A DNA stretch of 64,000 nt from Nitrospira defluvii (GTDB lineage: Bacteria; Nitrospirota; Nitrospiria; Nitrospirales; Nitrospiraceae), in assembly GCA_011525625.1 (NCBI GenBank), contig WYAX01000013.1, forward strand, positions 1-64,000, read 5' to 3'. The stretch's first letter is position 1. The number at the start of each line of letters is the position of its first letter. Of the stretch, positions 26,101 through 34,451 are shown in pieces. The notes beneath the pieces are model-generated. The model searched no databases. It saw nothing but the letters and a program-made list of their open reading frames with translations, and was not told the DNA's origin. Both the position numbers and the translations under genes were made by a program.

Positions 26101-28008
26101 TTGATCCGGAGTGGGCCGATTGCTGATATTCATACCAATGAGCCGGTCGGTCATGGTGTGAACAACAGCTTCCGTGAATTGATGGTGCAGGTGCATGACA
26201 CGGTTCCGCATACCGTCAACGTTGTGACGGCAGGCAATCCTCCCGGGCAGCCGATCGAAGTGGCGCTCGAAGCGGGGAAGACCGTGTCATTCATGATGCC
26301 AGAGAAGATTTACATGACTCCGATGCCGTTCCTAAATGGTGGCACCCACACCACAGGCAGCGGCTTGAACTTCAGGGCGGCGCCGATCGCACAGCGGTTA
26401 GCGACTAATCCTGATGTGTCACAGGCTTTCAACAGCCAGATCCATGGCGATCCGTATACGCCGACGCTCCGTGCCTATGTCGGCGATACGATGGTATTCC
26501 GTCTCTTGCATACCCTCATGAACGAGTCGATGGTGTGGACGCTGTCCGGCCACACGTTCTGGACCGAGCGGTATGCGGCAGATGCGAATCGCAAGAATTC
26601 CATCCACATCGGCATCGCGGAGCGGTATGACCTCGTGGTGCCCGAGGCTGGTGGAAGCCGGCATTTGGCCGGAGATTACATCCACTTCAACGGTCGGTCC
26701 TCGAAGTTCTCTGAGGGCGGGTGGGGCATCATTCGGGTGTTGGATAAAGAGCAGGCGGATCTGAAGAAGTTGCCTGCCGGTTTCTCCAACAAGGGTGAAA
26801 TGCCCAAGCCCTTGCCGGTGTGTCCTGCCGATGCTCCGGTGAAACACTTCAACGTCGTCGCGATGGACTTCCCTGGTATGAAGTTCAATCCGAAGGCGCC
26901 GGATGAAATCGAAGTGGACTTTGAGCGGAAGATTCTCACAACCAATCCTGAGGCCAAGATCTACGCCTTGGAGGAGGATGTCGCAAAGGTAGCCGGCGGC
27001 GCACAGCCGATGCCGTTGACCCTGCGGGTGAACGCTGGTGACTGCGTCAAGGTGCACCTGAAGAATAAGATGAAGGCGAGCAAGGCTTCCTTCTCAGCGA
27101 TCGGCCTTGCTTTCGATCCCAAGGACTCCCTGGGGGCGAACGTCGGGAACAATCCTGGTGACCAAACCGTGGTGCCGGGAGGCGAGCGCGACTACACCTA
27201 TTATGCGGATCCCTTCAACGGGGAGACCGCATCCCTGGTGTGGGATTGGGGTAATGTCATGACCAATCCGCGTAACGGTTTGTTCGGAGCGATTGTGGTC
27301 GGGCCGAAGGGGTCGAAGTACCGTGACCCGAAAACCGGCGCCGACCTGTCCACGAAGAATGCGTGGGCGGCCGACGTGATCATTGACCGGTCCATTCCGG
27401 GCAATGAAATGCGTGCGAACTACCGTGACGTGGCGTTGTTCTTCCAGGATGAAGATAACATCATCGGCACGAGTTTTATGCCGTACGTGCAGAACGTTGC
27501 GGGTCTGACCGGCGTGAACTACCGGTCGGAGCCCTATAAGTTCCGCGAAGAGCAGGGGTGTTCGCTCGGCAAGGTGTTCCAGCCGTGCAAGGCGGACAAA
27601 CCGGAAGATCCGGCCACCCCGATCATCGAGGCCCATGCCGGCGACCCGGTGCGCATCCATGTGCTGGGCGTGAGCAATGAGCAGAACGGAATGTTCAGCG
27701 TCGAAAAACATGAGTGGCCGATTGAGCCGTTCATGCGCGGCGCGGACTTGATCAGCGTCGTCGAATACTCCGGTTCGGAGGCGATCGATGCGTTCATCCC
27801 GTCTGCCGGTGGTATGTATCGCCTGCCCGGCGACTATGTGTACAGCAACCAGCGGTTGCCGTACTCGCAGTCTGGACAGTGGGGATATGTTCGGGTGTTG
27901 CCGTCCGGTGACACCAGGCTGTTGCCGCTGACCGGTGCCGGTGCTGGAACCAAGAGTGCTGAGGTCGAGCAGCCGACTCTTCATGCGATTCCGGTCGCAT
28001 CGAAGTAA
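23143..28008 (+). CDS. giant periplasmic multicopper oxidase
   Basis: A 1621-residue exported protein (signal peptide ending near LAASAEE, residue 30) built of repeated cupredoxin domains. Copper motifs visible: HIH at 239-241, HSHHPHG at 445-451 and HCHVAHHYVAGM at 521-532, the full HCHxxxHxxxxM type 1/type 3 motif. A second set follows: HWH at 822-824 and WHDHAFG with H953 and H955. The last third is cupredoxin-like but has lost the histidine motifs. This is several times a normal laccase. Such enzymes oxidise metals or phenols with oxygen; the substrate here is unknown. AAGGAGG precedes the ATG. Confidence 0.9.
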   Translation: MDCQWFTRVTLRAISVIAGGALVCLPLAASAEEQLHADHAVPQHTAMSHQLPSWAEKLKGQTIVEDSMAGKPERSAMVEQQHQRIMEHLTNDPQAQAVNTGMFNTQTMMHQYGAGGQDLLLMSDPRVEPVAMTGNGKCPATAPVKQYNVSAINVEITLNQWLDFYPGYMYTLDENLDKVRAEETKNREARDKEGFDPGAVIPGVQAQWIQPLTIRGNQGDCVKIKLSNKLEGGEDVSLHIHGSSMVVSATGAAASTTNSDSIVQKDKSGEFEWYIHPSTQEGVRQFHTFANDRELTVMGLFGSFVVEPRGSEYLEALGSGAPTPATSGWQVMIKNGTGPDFREFVLYYHEVGDEAFRPVNKKGDFLPQRDPLTDAYRPGGRAINYRSEPFGINNMHVQHEYFGFEDESMGYSSYTFGDPSPTIPRSYMGDPAKFRLVHGGSEVFHSHHPHGGTIRWPRSPRAIDDMNLWTTSANGPVKYPVIRAKTDRVDVEVIGPSEALDLETECGSGLCQQLAGDFLFHCHVAHHYVAGMWGYWRVYNTLQQGDMRNDVMPDLLELPDRKGRIKAPITSDKLVGQTVDWFGKSFKIVEKGKSDWKSNPATITIKDWVEMQLPTMGKPGHKNDEKGQTISYDATVLDWAWEGTRALSEPESTIDNPKYKSTHPGKRHPITFEPLTGKVAWPHLTPHFGRRVMFSPNHVGAPWLEMIRRDANGEESVDQALPGENGNWSLCPENAGRKHYNVHFIKLPITIAKKIGKEPPVIDPNGLIYVLHEEEAEIRKNDELKYPLVVRGNIYDCVDWTLTSEWDDDDYTNFQSSKINTHWHFLQFDNQASDGVITGFSYEQSVRPFTMLEKKNAKGLPVPMNTVVTAAAKKGANTITVKNAKQFHVGTLLLVGADNVKGNEISRIKAINGNAITLAKGLKHDHPANDIVTVEFVRQRFWVDADVGTVFWHDHAFGATTWPHGGFGTFIAEPVGSTYHDPKTGKLIRSGPIADIHTNEPVGHGVNNSFRELMVQVHDTVPHTVNVVTAGNPPGQPIEVALEAGKTVSFMMPEKIYMTPMPFLNGGTHTTGSGLNFRAAPIAQRLATNPDVSQAFNSQIHGDPYTPTLRAYVGDTMVFRLLHTLMNESMVWTLSGHTFWTERYAADANRKNSIHIGIAERYDLVVPEAGGSRHLAGDYIHFNGRSSKFSEGGWGIIRVLDKEQADLKKLPAGFSNKGEMPKPLPVCPADAPVKHFNVVAMDFPGMKFNPKAPDEIEVDFERKILTTNPEAKIYALEEDVAKVAGGAQPMPLTLRVNAGDCVKVHLKNKMKASKASFSAIGLAFDPKDSLGANVGNNPGDQTVVPGGERDYTYYADPFNGETASLVWDWGNVMTNPRNGLFGAIVVGPKGSKYRDPKTGADLSTKNAWAADVIIDRSIPGNEMRANYRDVALFFQDEDNIIGTSFMPYVQNVAGLTGVNYRSEPYKFREEQGCSLGKVFQPCKADKPEDPATPIIEAHAGDPVRIHVLGVSNEQNGMFSVEKHEWPIEPFMRGADLISVVEYSGSEAIDAFIPSAGGMYRLPGDYVYSNQRLPYSQSGQWGYVRVLPSGDTRLLPLTGAGAGTKSAEVEQPTLHAIPVASK

Positions 28009-28394
28009 GCTGATCGCATCTCGTACGAGGTGAGGAGGGGGGAGCCTGAGAGGGCTCCCCCCTTTTGTTATGGGACGGGGATTGTGTATGATCAGCAACG
28101 TGCCCTGTATGAAATCGGTGTGCGCCCCACTCACGCACACCTCGCTGTGTTGGAATGGGCTATACGATCGGACTCCGATGCGTGCCGGCGTAGTGCGAAG
28201 GAGCAGTGTGCTTCTTGAGAAGGGGATGGCTACGGCAGATTTGACGTGTCAGATACCGAAAAGCTCCGGAATGTCCTCGCGATTACGCGTAATTCGCATG
28301 ACGGACCGAAATCTCTTGGCGTGCTGCTCGGTGTGCGTCCACTGTTGGAACGGGAGTTTCCATGGCAGCGCGTGAACCGGAGGCAAGGAAGCTC
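28009..28394. other. intergenic region after the multicopper oxidase
   Basis: 386 bp holding the terminator at 28037-28068 and the leader of the next gene. No further gene or clear promoter was recognised. Confidence 0.45.
28037..28068 (+). terminator. intrinsic terminator of the multicopper oxidase gene
   Basis: GGGGGGAGCC (28037-28046) pairs perfectly with GGCTCCCCCC (28053-28062), loop of 6, followed by TTTTGTT. Confidence 0.92.
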
Positions 28395-29327
28395 ATGATA
28401 CTGATTCGAAGTCAAAGAGTTCATGCTCTCGTAATGGCGACGTTGCTATGGTTGGGACAGGTGGTGTCTCCCGTGGAAGCCTATGATGTGATCGATGTCC
28501 AGCACGGCGGCACATTGGATGGGACGGTAACGTTGGCGGGAGCGATTCCTGAGCCCAAAGGATTTAACCTGATTACCTTTCCGGACCCTATTTACTGCGG
28601 GCGGATCTCGAACGGCAAGGGTTGGCGATTGTTGCGTGATTTTATCGTGGCTCCGACAGGCGGATTGAAAAACGCGATTGTCACGCTCGAGGGGGTCGAG
28701 TCCGGGAAGGCGTTTGACATGTCCGTGCCGTTGATAGAGGCACGAGACTGCATGTTTCAGCCCTGGATCACGATTGTGCGAAATGGGCACGCAGTGGAAG
28801 TCGTGAATATGGACCCTGTGATGCACGACATCCAAGGCTATGAAACCTCGCCCGAGGCTGGAGCGCGGGTCTTGTTCAACACCCCACTGATTCTGAATCA
28901 CCAGCATCAACGCGGCAACATGCGTGCAGTCCACAACCATGCGCCGGGAAAGTCTTTGGTGGGGCCGATCTATTTGAATAAGGGCCGGCGGACGTTCTAC
29001 ATGCAGTGCGGCTTTCACGCATATATGGAGAGTTGGGCCATGGCCGTCAACAATCCCTATTATGCCGTGACGGATGAGCAGGGCACGTTCAGGATCGAGA
29101 ATATTCCGCCGGGTACCTATCAAATGGTGGTATGGCATCCGCAGGCCGGGCCTGGATCCACGCGTACTATTACGATTACCCCGGACGGAACCACGACCGA
29201 GCAAGTGGCCTTGCCGGCTCCGAAGGGAAATCGCACAGCCTACAAAGTGATGGACAATCCACGGTTTGGGCTTGAATCGTTGGGCCATCCCGTTGAGATT
29301 GAGCCCTTGGTGGAGCATCAGCACTAG
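28395..29327 (+). CDS. exported blue-copper-like protein with carboxypeptidase-regulatory-like domain
   Basis: A 310-residue protein with a signal peptide (VMATLLWLGQVVSPVEA). A cupredoxin-like core carries a histidine in VNMDPVMHDIQGYE and then FYMQCGFHAYMESW, a C-x2-H-x2-M arrangement suited to a type 1 copper site. The C-terminal 80 residues (GTFRIENIPPGTYQMVVWHP) form a carboxypeptidase-regulatory-like beta sandwich. It is a paralogue of the protein at 31615. Start 28395 has AAGGA upstream and gives a proper signal peptide; ATG 28362 is the alternative. It probably transfers electrons near the multicopper oxidase. Confidence 0.7.
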   Translation: MILIRSQRVHALVMATLLWLGQVVSPVEAYDVIDVQHGGTLDGTVTLAGAIPEPKGFNLITFPDPIYCGRISNGKGWRLLRDFIVAPTGGLKNAIVTLEGVESGKAFDMSVPLIEARDCMFQPWITIVRNGHAVEVVNMDPVMHDIQGYETSPEAGARVLFNTPLILNHQHQRGNMRAVHNHAPGKSLVGPIYLNKGRRTFYMQCGFHAYMESWAMAVNNPYYAVTDEQGTFRIENIPPGTYQMVVWHPQAGPGSTRTITITPDGTTTEQVALPAPKGNRTAYKVMDNPRFGLESLGHPVEIEPLVEHQH

Positions 29328-29343
29328 TCCAACCTGGAATCGC

Positions 29344-29973
29344 GTGTGGCGCTGGGTTATCGGAGGCTGGTTGTCGATGAGCCTCTCTCTCCCTGTCGCA
29401 GGGGATGCCTGGGTGCACGAAGCCGCCTCGGTTACTGCGATTTCGGGGCAAGTCGAGTTCTCTGCGTCGCTGGTGAAGCGGGTAGAAGGGCGACGGTTCG
29501 AAGCTCAGGTGTTCGCTAAGCATGACCGTATTCGGCTCGAATACAAGTATGCGGTCAAAACCGAACTCGGTTATTCCAGTATCGAAATCATTCGATTAGA
29601 TAAACGCGAGTCGTGGTTTGTGCTGGCCCAGCGCCGACAAGTTCTTCCGGTTCCCGTCAAGCCTGAGGAAATCCTGCCGATTCAATCCACCCTTCCTGGG
29701 GAACAACGCCGGACTCTGATCGGTGATGCCACCACCATCGGGCGTGCCTCCAGACTGTACGAGGTTGGGGTGGATTACAACGGCCGGAATGAGCGGTTTT
29801 ATGAGTGGGTCGATGTTGAAACGGGAGTCGTGTTGAAACTGGTCAGTCAGGACCGTGATTGGTCCATTGAATATCTGCGGATTCGACTCTCTCCTCAGCC
29901 TGATTATTATTTTGAGGTGCCGACTGGATATCAGCGTTGGGTTCCACAACCTACCACGCAAGAACGAGGATGA
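29344..29973 (+). CDS. exported LolA-like hypothetical protein
   Basis: A 209-residue protein with a signal peptide (IGGWLSMSLSLPVAGDA). The mature part is beta-rich with alternating strands such as GRRFEAQVFAKHDRIRLEY and an unclosed-barrel feel, with ESWFVLAQRRQVLPVPV and RFYEWVDVETGVVLKLV. This recalls LolA/DUF4412-type lipoprotein-carrier folds; the assignment is by pattern only. Start is a GTG at 29344, since the upstream TTG lies inside the previous gene; an ATG at 29377 with GGAGG is possible but cuts the signal peptide. It sits between the blue-copper-like gene and the HEAT-repeat gene. Confidence 0.5.
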   Translation: MWRWVIGGWLSMSLSLPVAGDAWVHEAASVTAISGQVEFSASLVKRVEGRRFEAQVFAKHDRIRLEYKYAVKTELGYSSIEIIRLDKRESWFVLAQRRQVLPVPVKPEEILPIQSTLPGEQRRTLIGDATTIGRASRLYEVGVDYNGRNERFYEWVDVETGVVLKLVSQDRDWSIEYLRIRLSPQPDYYFEVPTGYQRWVPQPTTQERG

Positions 29974-30003
29974 GGGCCAGTGGCACGACCAGGAAGGGAT
30001 TTC

Positions 30004-31401
30004 ATGGAATCGCAGAGCAGAAGACGCTGGATTAGGACGATCACCGGATGTATGGCCGCAGGCATGGTGTCGTGGTTCCTTGCCGCTTTCTGGCCGTTGC
30101 CCGCCATTGCGAGTTCAGTGAAGGAGGCGCAGGCCGCCTTCGACAAAAAGCAATACCAGGAAGCCTTGGACCTCCTCGAGCAGGTCATGAAGGAAAAAGG
30201 CAGTCAGCCGGAGACGAGGCGGCTGAAAGTTCGGTCATTGATTTTTCTCGGAAAGCCGAAGGACGCATTGGTCGAGTACGAACGGCATGAACAGGAATTG
30301 AAACAAGAGGATCGGCCGCTTTTAAAGGACGTGGCGCTCGGCTTCATCTATGCACTCGTGAAAGATATGCGCGAGCAAATGCGAGGCGCAGCGTATACAG
30401 CGTTAAAGGACGTTGATTCTCCCGAAACGATCCCTGCGTTGGAAGATGGGTTGAGCGATGGGTCCGGCCTGGTGCGTGCATTAGCCGCCGAAGCGTTGGG
30501 GAAACTCGATGCAGGACGGCGTTCACCGCGATTGCGCAACGCCCTGGAAGATCAGGCCGGACTGGTGAAGGCCACGGTCATCAAAGTGTTGGCGAAAAGC
30601 GATGATCCTTCGGTGATTCCGCTTCTTGAAAAAGCTTTGGTCGACGAACAGCCGGCTGTGCGTCTCGCCGCGGCAGGAGCCCTCTATCATGCCGGCCAGA
30701 GCGCGATGTGGGACAGGATACAAAAGGCTGCCGCAGCACCAAATCCGGAAGAGCGCGCCACAGCGCTGAGGATGGTGGGGGATTTGAAAGATGCGCGTGG
30801 GCTTTCGATTCTTCTGGAGGGGATGACCAGCACGCAGCCTTCCGTACGTGGAGCGGCAGCATCAGCCTTGGGAGACCTTGGGAAGATACAGGGGATACCC
30901 GCGTTGGAAAAGGCTCTCGACGACAAGATTCCAGCGGTGAAAACCTCGGCGGCGATCAGCTTAGGTGAATTGGGGGTCAAGGAGTCGCTGGTGGCGCTGA
31001 GAAAGTCCTTGGGTGATCAGAACCCCGTTGTTAAGGCAGCCGTCGTCTCGGCCTTATTGCGGGTTGGGGAGCCCTTCGAGTCTGTCGCCGGGGCATTGTA
31101 TGAACTGGCACAAAACAATGACCCCGGAACGCGTTCCGCCGCAGGGAAAGCGGCGGGGCGAGCGCATGGGGCGAATGCGCATGCTGCGGTGGAGTTTCTG
31201 GCCGGATTGCTGAAAGATCCTATTCCACGGCCGCGTATTGCCGCGGCACGCGCCCTTGGGCAAATCGGAGGGGCGCAGGTATTGCCGATTCTGAAGGCGG
31301 CGTTGCATGACGAAGATGATGCCGTTCGAGCCACGGTGGGCGGGGCGATTGTGAGGATCATGGGGCACACGAAGGCTCTGCTCACACCTCCGAAATCATA
31401 A
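30004..31401 (+). CDS. exported HEAT-repeat protein
   Basis: A 465-residue protein with a signal peptide (GMVSWFLAAFWPLPAIASS), a TPR-like helical pair (EAQAAFDKKQYQEALDLLEQ) and then about nine 30-residue HEAT/PBS-lyase-type repeats, for example VRGAAASALGDLGKIQGIPA. Such solenoids act as binding scaffolds; in the periplasm they may assemble or chaperone the neighbouring copper proteins. AGGAAGGG precedes ATG 30004; a GTG at 29980 in the same frame is less likely. It follows the LolA-like gene by 30 bp. Confidence 0.85.
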   Translation: MESQSRRRWIRTITGCMAAGMVSWFLAAFWPLPAIASSVKEAQAAFDKKQYQEALDLLEQVMKEKGSQPETRRLKVRSLIFLGKPKDALVEYERHEQELKQEDRPLLKDVALGFIYALVKDMREQMRGAAYTALKDVDSPETIPALEDGLSDGSGLVRALAAEALGKLDAGRRSPRLRNALEDQAGLVKATVIKVLAKSDDPSVIPLLEKALVDEQPAVRLAAAGALYHAGQSAMWDRIQKAAAAPNPEERATALRMVGDLKDARGLSILLEGMTSTQPSVRGAAASALGDLGKIQGIPALEKALDDKIPAVKTSAAISLGELGVKESLVALRKSLGDQNPVVKAAVVSALLRVGEPFESVAGALYELAQNNDPGTRSAAGKAAGRAHGANAHAAVEFLAGLLKDPIPRPRIAAARALGQIGGAQVLPILKAALHDEDDAVRATVGGAIVRIMGHTKALLTPPKS

Positions 31402-31614
31402 TTTCCCCAGACTATGTCGGCTGGATTTGAAGTTGACAGTGCGAGTCGGATTCCAGTATAGAGAAAACTTAGGGGCCTAGTCGTGGCCACGGGAAAGCCA
31501 CGCCACGTGTCGATGACTGTCGCAAGAGGGGCAGGGTCACCATCCCTGGTGAGTGAATGGTGACGGAGTAGCTGTTCGGTTTCGGTTAATGTTCATTACT
31601 AAGGAGGCAGTGAC

Positions 31615-32412
31615 ATGAAGAAGGGTGCGATGAAAGTAGTGTTCGGCGTTGCGGCCGCAGCATTTTTGGCTGCGCCCCTCACCTCATTTGCCGGAGGCAC
31701 GATCGCCGGGAAAGTGACCTATCCCGGGAAGGCCGAGCAGAAGGAGTTCTCCTTCTCAAAGTTTCCGAACCCGAAGTTTTGCCCGAAGAACCCGAACAAG
31801 AGCCTTATGGATGGCGATAAGCGCTTCCTCAAGACCATTGAGGTGGCTAAGGATGGTGGGTTGAAGGGTGCAGTTGTGGCCGTGGTCGATGTCGAAGATC
31901 AGGCGTTTGTGGACGGATTCAAGGGCACGGATGTGGTGGCGGAGTTCTGTGAGTTCTTGCCGTTTACTGGCGTGGTGGTGAACACCAAGCCGTTCCGCGC
32001 CGTCAACAACGATGCCGATCCTGACGATCCCAAGTCCACCCAGGGTGTGTTGCACAACCCGCACAGCTTCACGGTGAAGGGTTCCACCTCGGCCACCGGT
32101 TTCAACATCGGGTTGGCCAAGAAGGGTGACAAGCTGGAGAAGCCGGTCACGTTCCGTGGCGGCGCCGAAAAGGCTGGGTACTATCGTTTGCAGTGCGACC
32201 AGCACGAGTTCATGCAGTCCTTCTTCCTGCCGGTGTGGAATGCGCACCACGTCGTCGTGAAGGATGATGGCTCGTTCGAGATCACGGGCGTGCCTGCCGG
32301 CAAGCACAAGGTGGTCGTGTGGCATCCGTTCGTCGGCAAGGGTAAGCTCAACGAGTTTGAGATTGAAGTGGCCGAGGGTGGAACGGCTAACTTGAAGGCT
32401 GAAATTAAGTAG
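31615..32412 (+). CDS. exported blue-copper-like protein (paralogue)
   Basis: A 265-residue protein with a signal peptide (VFGVAAAAFLAAPLTSFAGG). A cupredoxin-like core contains VLHNPHSF and then YRLQCDQHEFMQSF, the same C-x2-H-x2-M spacing as the gene at 28395. The last 70 residues (GSFEITGVPAGKHKVVVWHP) form the same carboxypeptidase-regulatory-like domain. AAGGAGG lies 7 bases before the ATG. It has its own strong terminator, so it may be expressed separately and at high level. Confidence 0.75.
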   Translation: MKKGAMKVVFGVAAAAFLAAPLTSFAGGTIAGKVTYPGKAEQKEFSFSKFPNPKFCPKNPNKSLMDGDKRFLKTIEVAKDGGLKGAVVAVVDVEDQAFVDGFKGTDVVAEFCEFLPFTGVVVNTKPFRAVNNDADPDDPKSTQGVLHNPHSFTVKGSTSATGFNIGLAKKGDKLEKPVTFRGGAEKAGYYRLQCDQHEFMQSFFLPVWNAHHVVVKDDGSFEITGVPAGKHKVVVWHPFVGKGKLNEFEIEVAEGGTANLKAEIK

Positions 32413-32455
32413 ACGTTTTCCGTCAGATCTGAGGCGGGACAGCCCGCTTAAGGAA

Positions 32456-32489
32456 GGGCAGTGGTTCAATGCGAGCCACTGCCCTTTTT
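32456..32489 (+). terminator. intrinsic terminator of the blue-copper-like gene
   Basis: GGGCAGTGG (32456-32464) pairs with CCACTGCCC (32476-32484), followed by five Ts. Confidence 0.92.
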
Positions 32490-32696
32490 CTTTATGTCAC
32501 GTCCTTGTTCTCGATGATTCGCGCAAGGTTTGAGGAGGTGTTCAGCCTGTGATCCTCGCTGAAATATCTTGCCTGGTCGCCTGCGCGAGTTAGGGAGATG
32601 AAGCGGCCGAGGCTGCCCGCCGCTCGCCTTGCGTTTCTCTTTCTGAACTGGGTAAGATGACCAATTTCTACGCCACATTCTCGAAGTGGGGGGTCT

Positions 32697-33686
32697 GTGC
32701 CTCGCGAATTGTCTCTCGCCGAAGTCTTCCAGTTAGGGTACTACTGGGAGACGAAAATTCTCTTAACTGCCGTGAAGTTAGATGTTTTTTCACTGTTGGA
32801 TGGCCAGGGACACAGCGCGGCGGAACTCGCTGAGAGGCTCGGTGCCGATGAACGCACCTTGGAATTGCTCCTGAACGCATTGGTGGCCATACGACTCCTG
32901 TCAAAAAGCGGGCACACCTATGCGAATACTCCGGTGGCGCTGACCTATCTGGTCAAGCATGGGCCGCAATATGTTGGACACTTGCTTCTGCTTCACGATG
33001 CCGAGTGGGACAACTGGGGGAAGCTAGAAGAGGCCGTCCGGACCGGCCGTTCCCCAGTTACTCGGCATGTGTTTGAGACGGATCCGGCGCTAGGGGCCAA
33101 TGTGTTGTCCGTACTGCATCGCATTGGACAGCAAAGCGGGCCAGATTTGGCGAAGCGGCTGGGACTCCATCACGCTCGGACCATGTTGGATTTGGGCGGC
33201 GGGGCAGGAACCAATGCGATCGCATTCTGTCGGGTGTATCCGGGGCTGTCTGCCACGGTGTTTGACTTGGCCACCACGCTCCCGCTGACGACACGGACGG
33301 TGAAGGACGCAGGACTCGAAGATAGGATCGCACTGAAATCTGGTGATTTTAATCGGGATGCCCTTGGCGGCCCCTATGACGTGGTCTTAATGTCCGACAT
33401 CCTGCACTACCAAAATCTTGCGACCAATGCCGCGCTGGTAAAAAAGATTCACGGGCACCTCAGTCCCGGTGGCCGCTTGGTTATCAAGGACCGGTTCCTG
33501 GATCCGTCCGGTACGAGTCCGGCGTGGACGGCGGCGTTTGCAGTGCACATCCTCGTGAACACCGAACAGGGGGCCTGCTACCGCACGGCAGAAGCCATGC
33601 AATGGATGCACGATGGCGGATATGTATCGGTCGAAGAAATTGAACGGAACGCGGTGGTGCAGGGTGTCAGGCCACAGGCGGAATAG
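32697..33686 (+). CDS. SAM-dependent O-methyltransferase-like protein
   Basis: A 329-residue protein with an N-terminal winged-helix dimerisation domain (LGYYWETKILLTAVKLDVF, then LAERLGADERTLELLL) and a C-terminal Rossmann methyltransferase domain (motif I MLDLGGGAGTNAIAF near 165, VLMSDILHY, LSPGGRLVIKD). This is the acetylserotonin/hydroxyindole O-methyltransferase architecture, found in enzymes of quinone, pigment and small-molecule methylation. Start is GTG at 32697. It ends 8 bp before the DUF420 gene and so heads the respiratory locus; a quinone or heme modification role is a guess. Confidence 0.8.
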   Translation: MPRELSLAEVFQLGYYWETKILLTAVKLDVFSLLDGQGHSAAELAERLGADERTLELLLNALVAIRLLSKSGHTYANTPVALTYLVKHGPQYVGHLLLLHDAEWDNWGKLEEAVRTGRSPVTRHVFETDPALGANVLSVLHRIGQQSGPDLAKRLGLHHARTMLDLGGGAGTNAIAFCRVYPGLSATVFDLATTLPLTTRTVKDAGLEDRIALKSGDFNRDALGGPYDVVLMSDILHYQNLATNAALVKKIHGHLSPGGRLVIKDRFLDPSGTSPAWTAAFAVHILVNTEQGACYRTAEAMQWMHDGGYVSVEEIERNAVVQGVRPQAE

Positions 33687-33694
33687 AAACGACC

Positions 33695-34411
33695 ATGTTT
33701 GAATTTCTGCGACAGCCCGGATTCTTCGGGACCCATGCCACGATGGGGGCAGATCTCAGCCAGTTGATGGCCACGTTGTTCACCGGCCTCTTCATCGTCG
33801 GCTGGATTCAGGCGAAGCAGCATCGAGGACACCCTCATCATTGGTTGATGTTGGGCGGCATGATCACGATGGTGGGATTCTTCACCGCCTACTATCTGTT
33901 TCGACAATTAGGGGTCCTGGCATTTGAGGGCAAGGAAGGGTTCGGTGGGTCGCAAGCCTTGTACGACTACGTCTTTATCCCTGTGCTCACCATTCATATC
34001 ATTCTGGTGATCATTGGACTGGTCATGGCCGTCTATATGATTGTGTTGGGTTTTCGTTCTCAACAGTTCATCGGCGGAACCCGAATCCTCAGTGCCTCGC
34101 AGTTGCAAACCTCGTGGAAGAAAGTCGGCCTGATCTTTGCGGCACTCCTGACTCTGGTCATCGTCCTCTTCGGGACGCGGGTGATGTCGGCTGGGTTTTC
34201 CATGCGCAAGCTGGAGGTCTACATCGGGTTTCTCGTCCTCGTGGCTACCGTCTTCGCCGTTGAAATGGGTATTCAGCGCATCTGGCCGGACGGCGGGCAG
34301 CGACATCGTGCACTGGGCCGCTTTACCATGATTGTCTACTGTATTTTGTTTCTGACGGGCACCTTTACCTACGCCATGTTGTATATCTTGTATCCCGGAA
34401 AAATCGGGTAG
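33695..34411 (+). CDS. DUF420 membrane protein
   Basis: A 238-residue protein with six to seven transmembrane helices and histidines at the membrane face (QHRGHPHHWLMLGGM, TIHIILVIIGLVMAVYMIV, RHRALGRFTMIVYCI). The pattern matches DUF420 (YozB/CtaM-like) proteins, which are tied to cytochrome oxidase assembly in Gram-positive bacteria. Two conserved histidines could bind heme or metal. It lies 8 bp after the methyltransferase gene, at the front of the bd-like oxidase locus. Confidence 0.8.
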   Translation: MFEFLRQPGFFGTHATMGADLSQLMATLFTGLFIVGWIQAKQHRGHPHHWLMLGGMITMVGFFTAYYLFRQLGVLAFEGKEGFGGSQALYDYVFIPVLTIHIILVIIGLVMAVYMIVLGFRSQQFIGGTRILSASQLQTSWKKVGLIFAALLTLVIVLFGTRVMSAGFSMRKLEVYIGFLVLVATVFAVEMGIQRIWPDGGQRHRALGRFTMIVYCILFLTGTFTYAMLYILYPGKIG

Positions 34412-34451
34412 GGATATCGATACGGGCCATGCACGGAGCGAGTCACGGTTT

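Noticed and set aside
27094-28140. Long leftward open frame of 348 codons antisense to the multicopper oxidase, and a similar one at 23299-24339
   Set aside because: Both lie opposite a protein-coding frame with clear copper motifs, show no recognisable domain, and come from the high-GC codon pattern.
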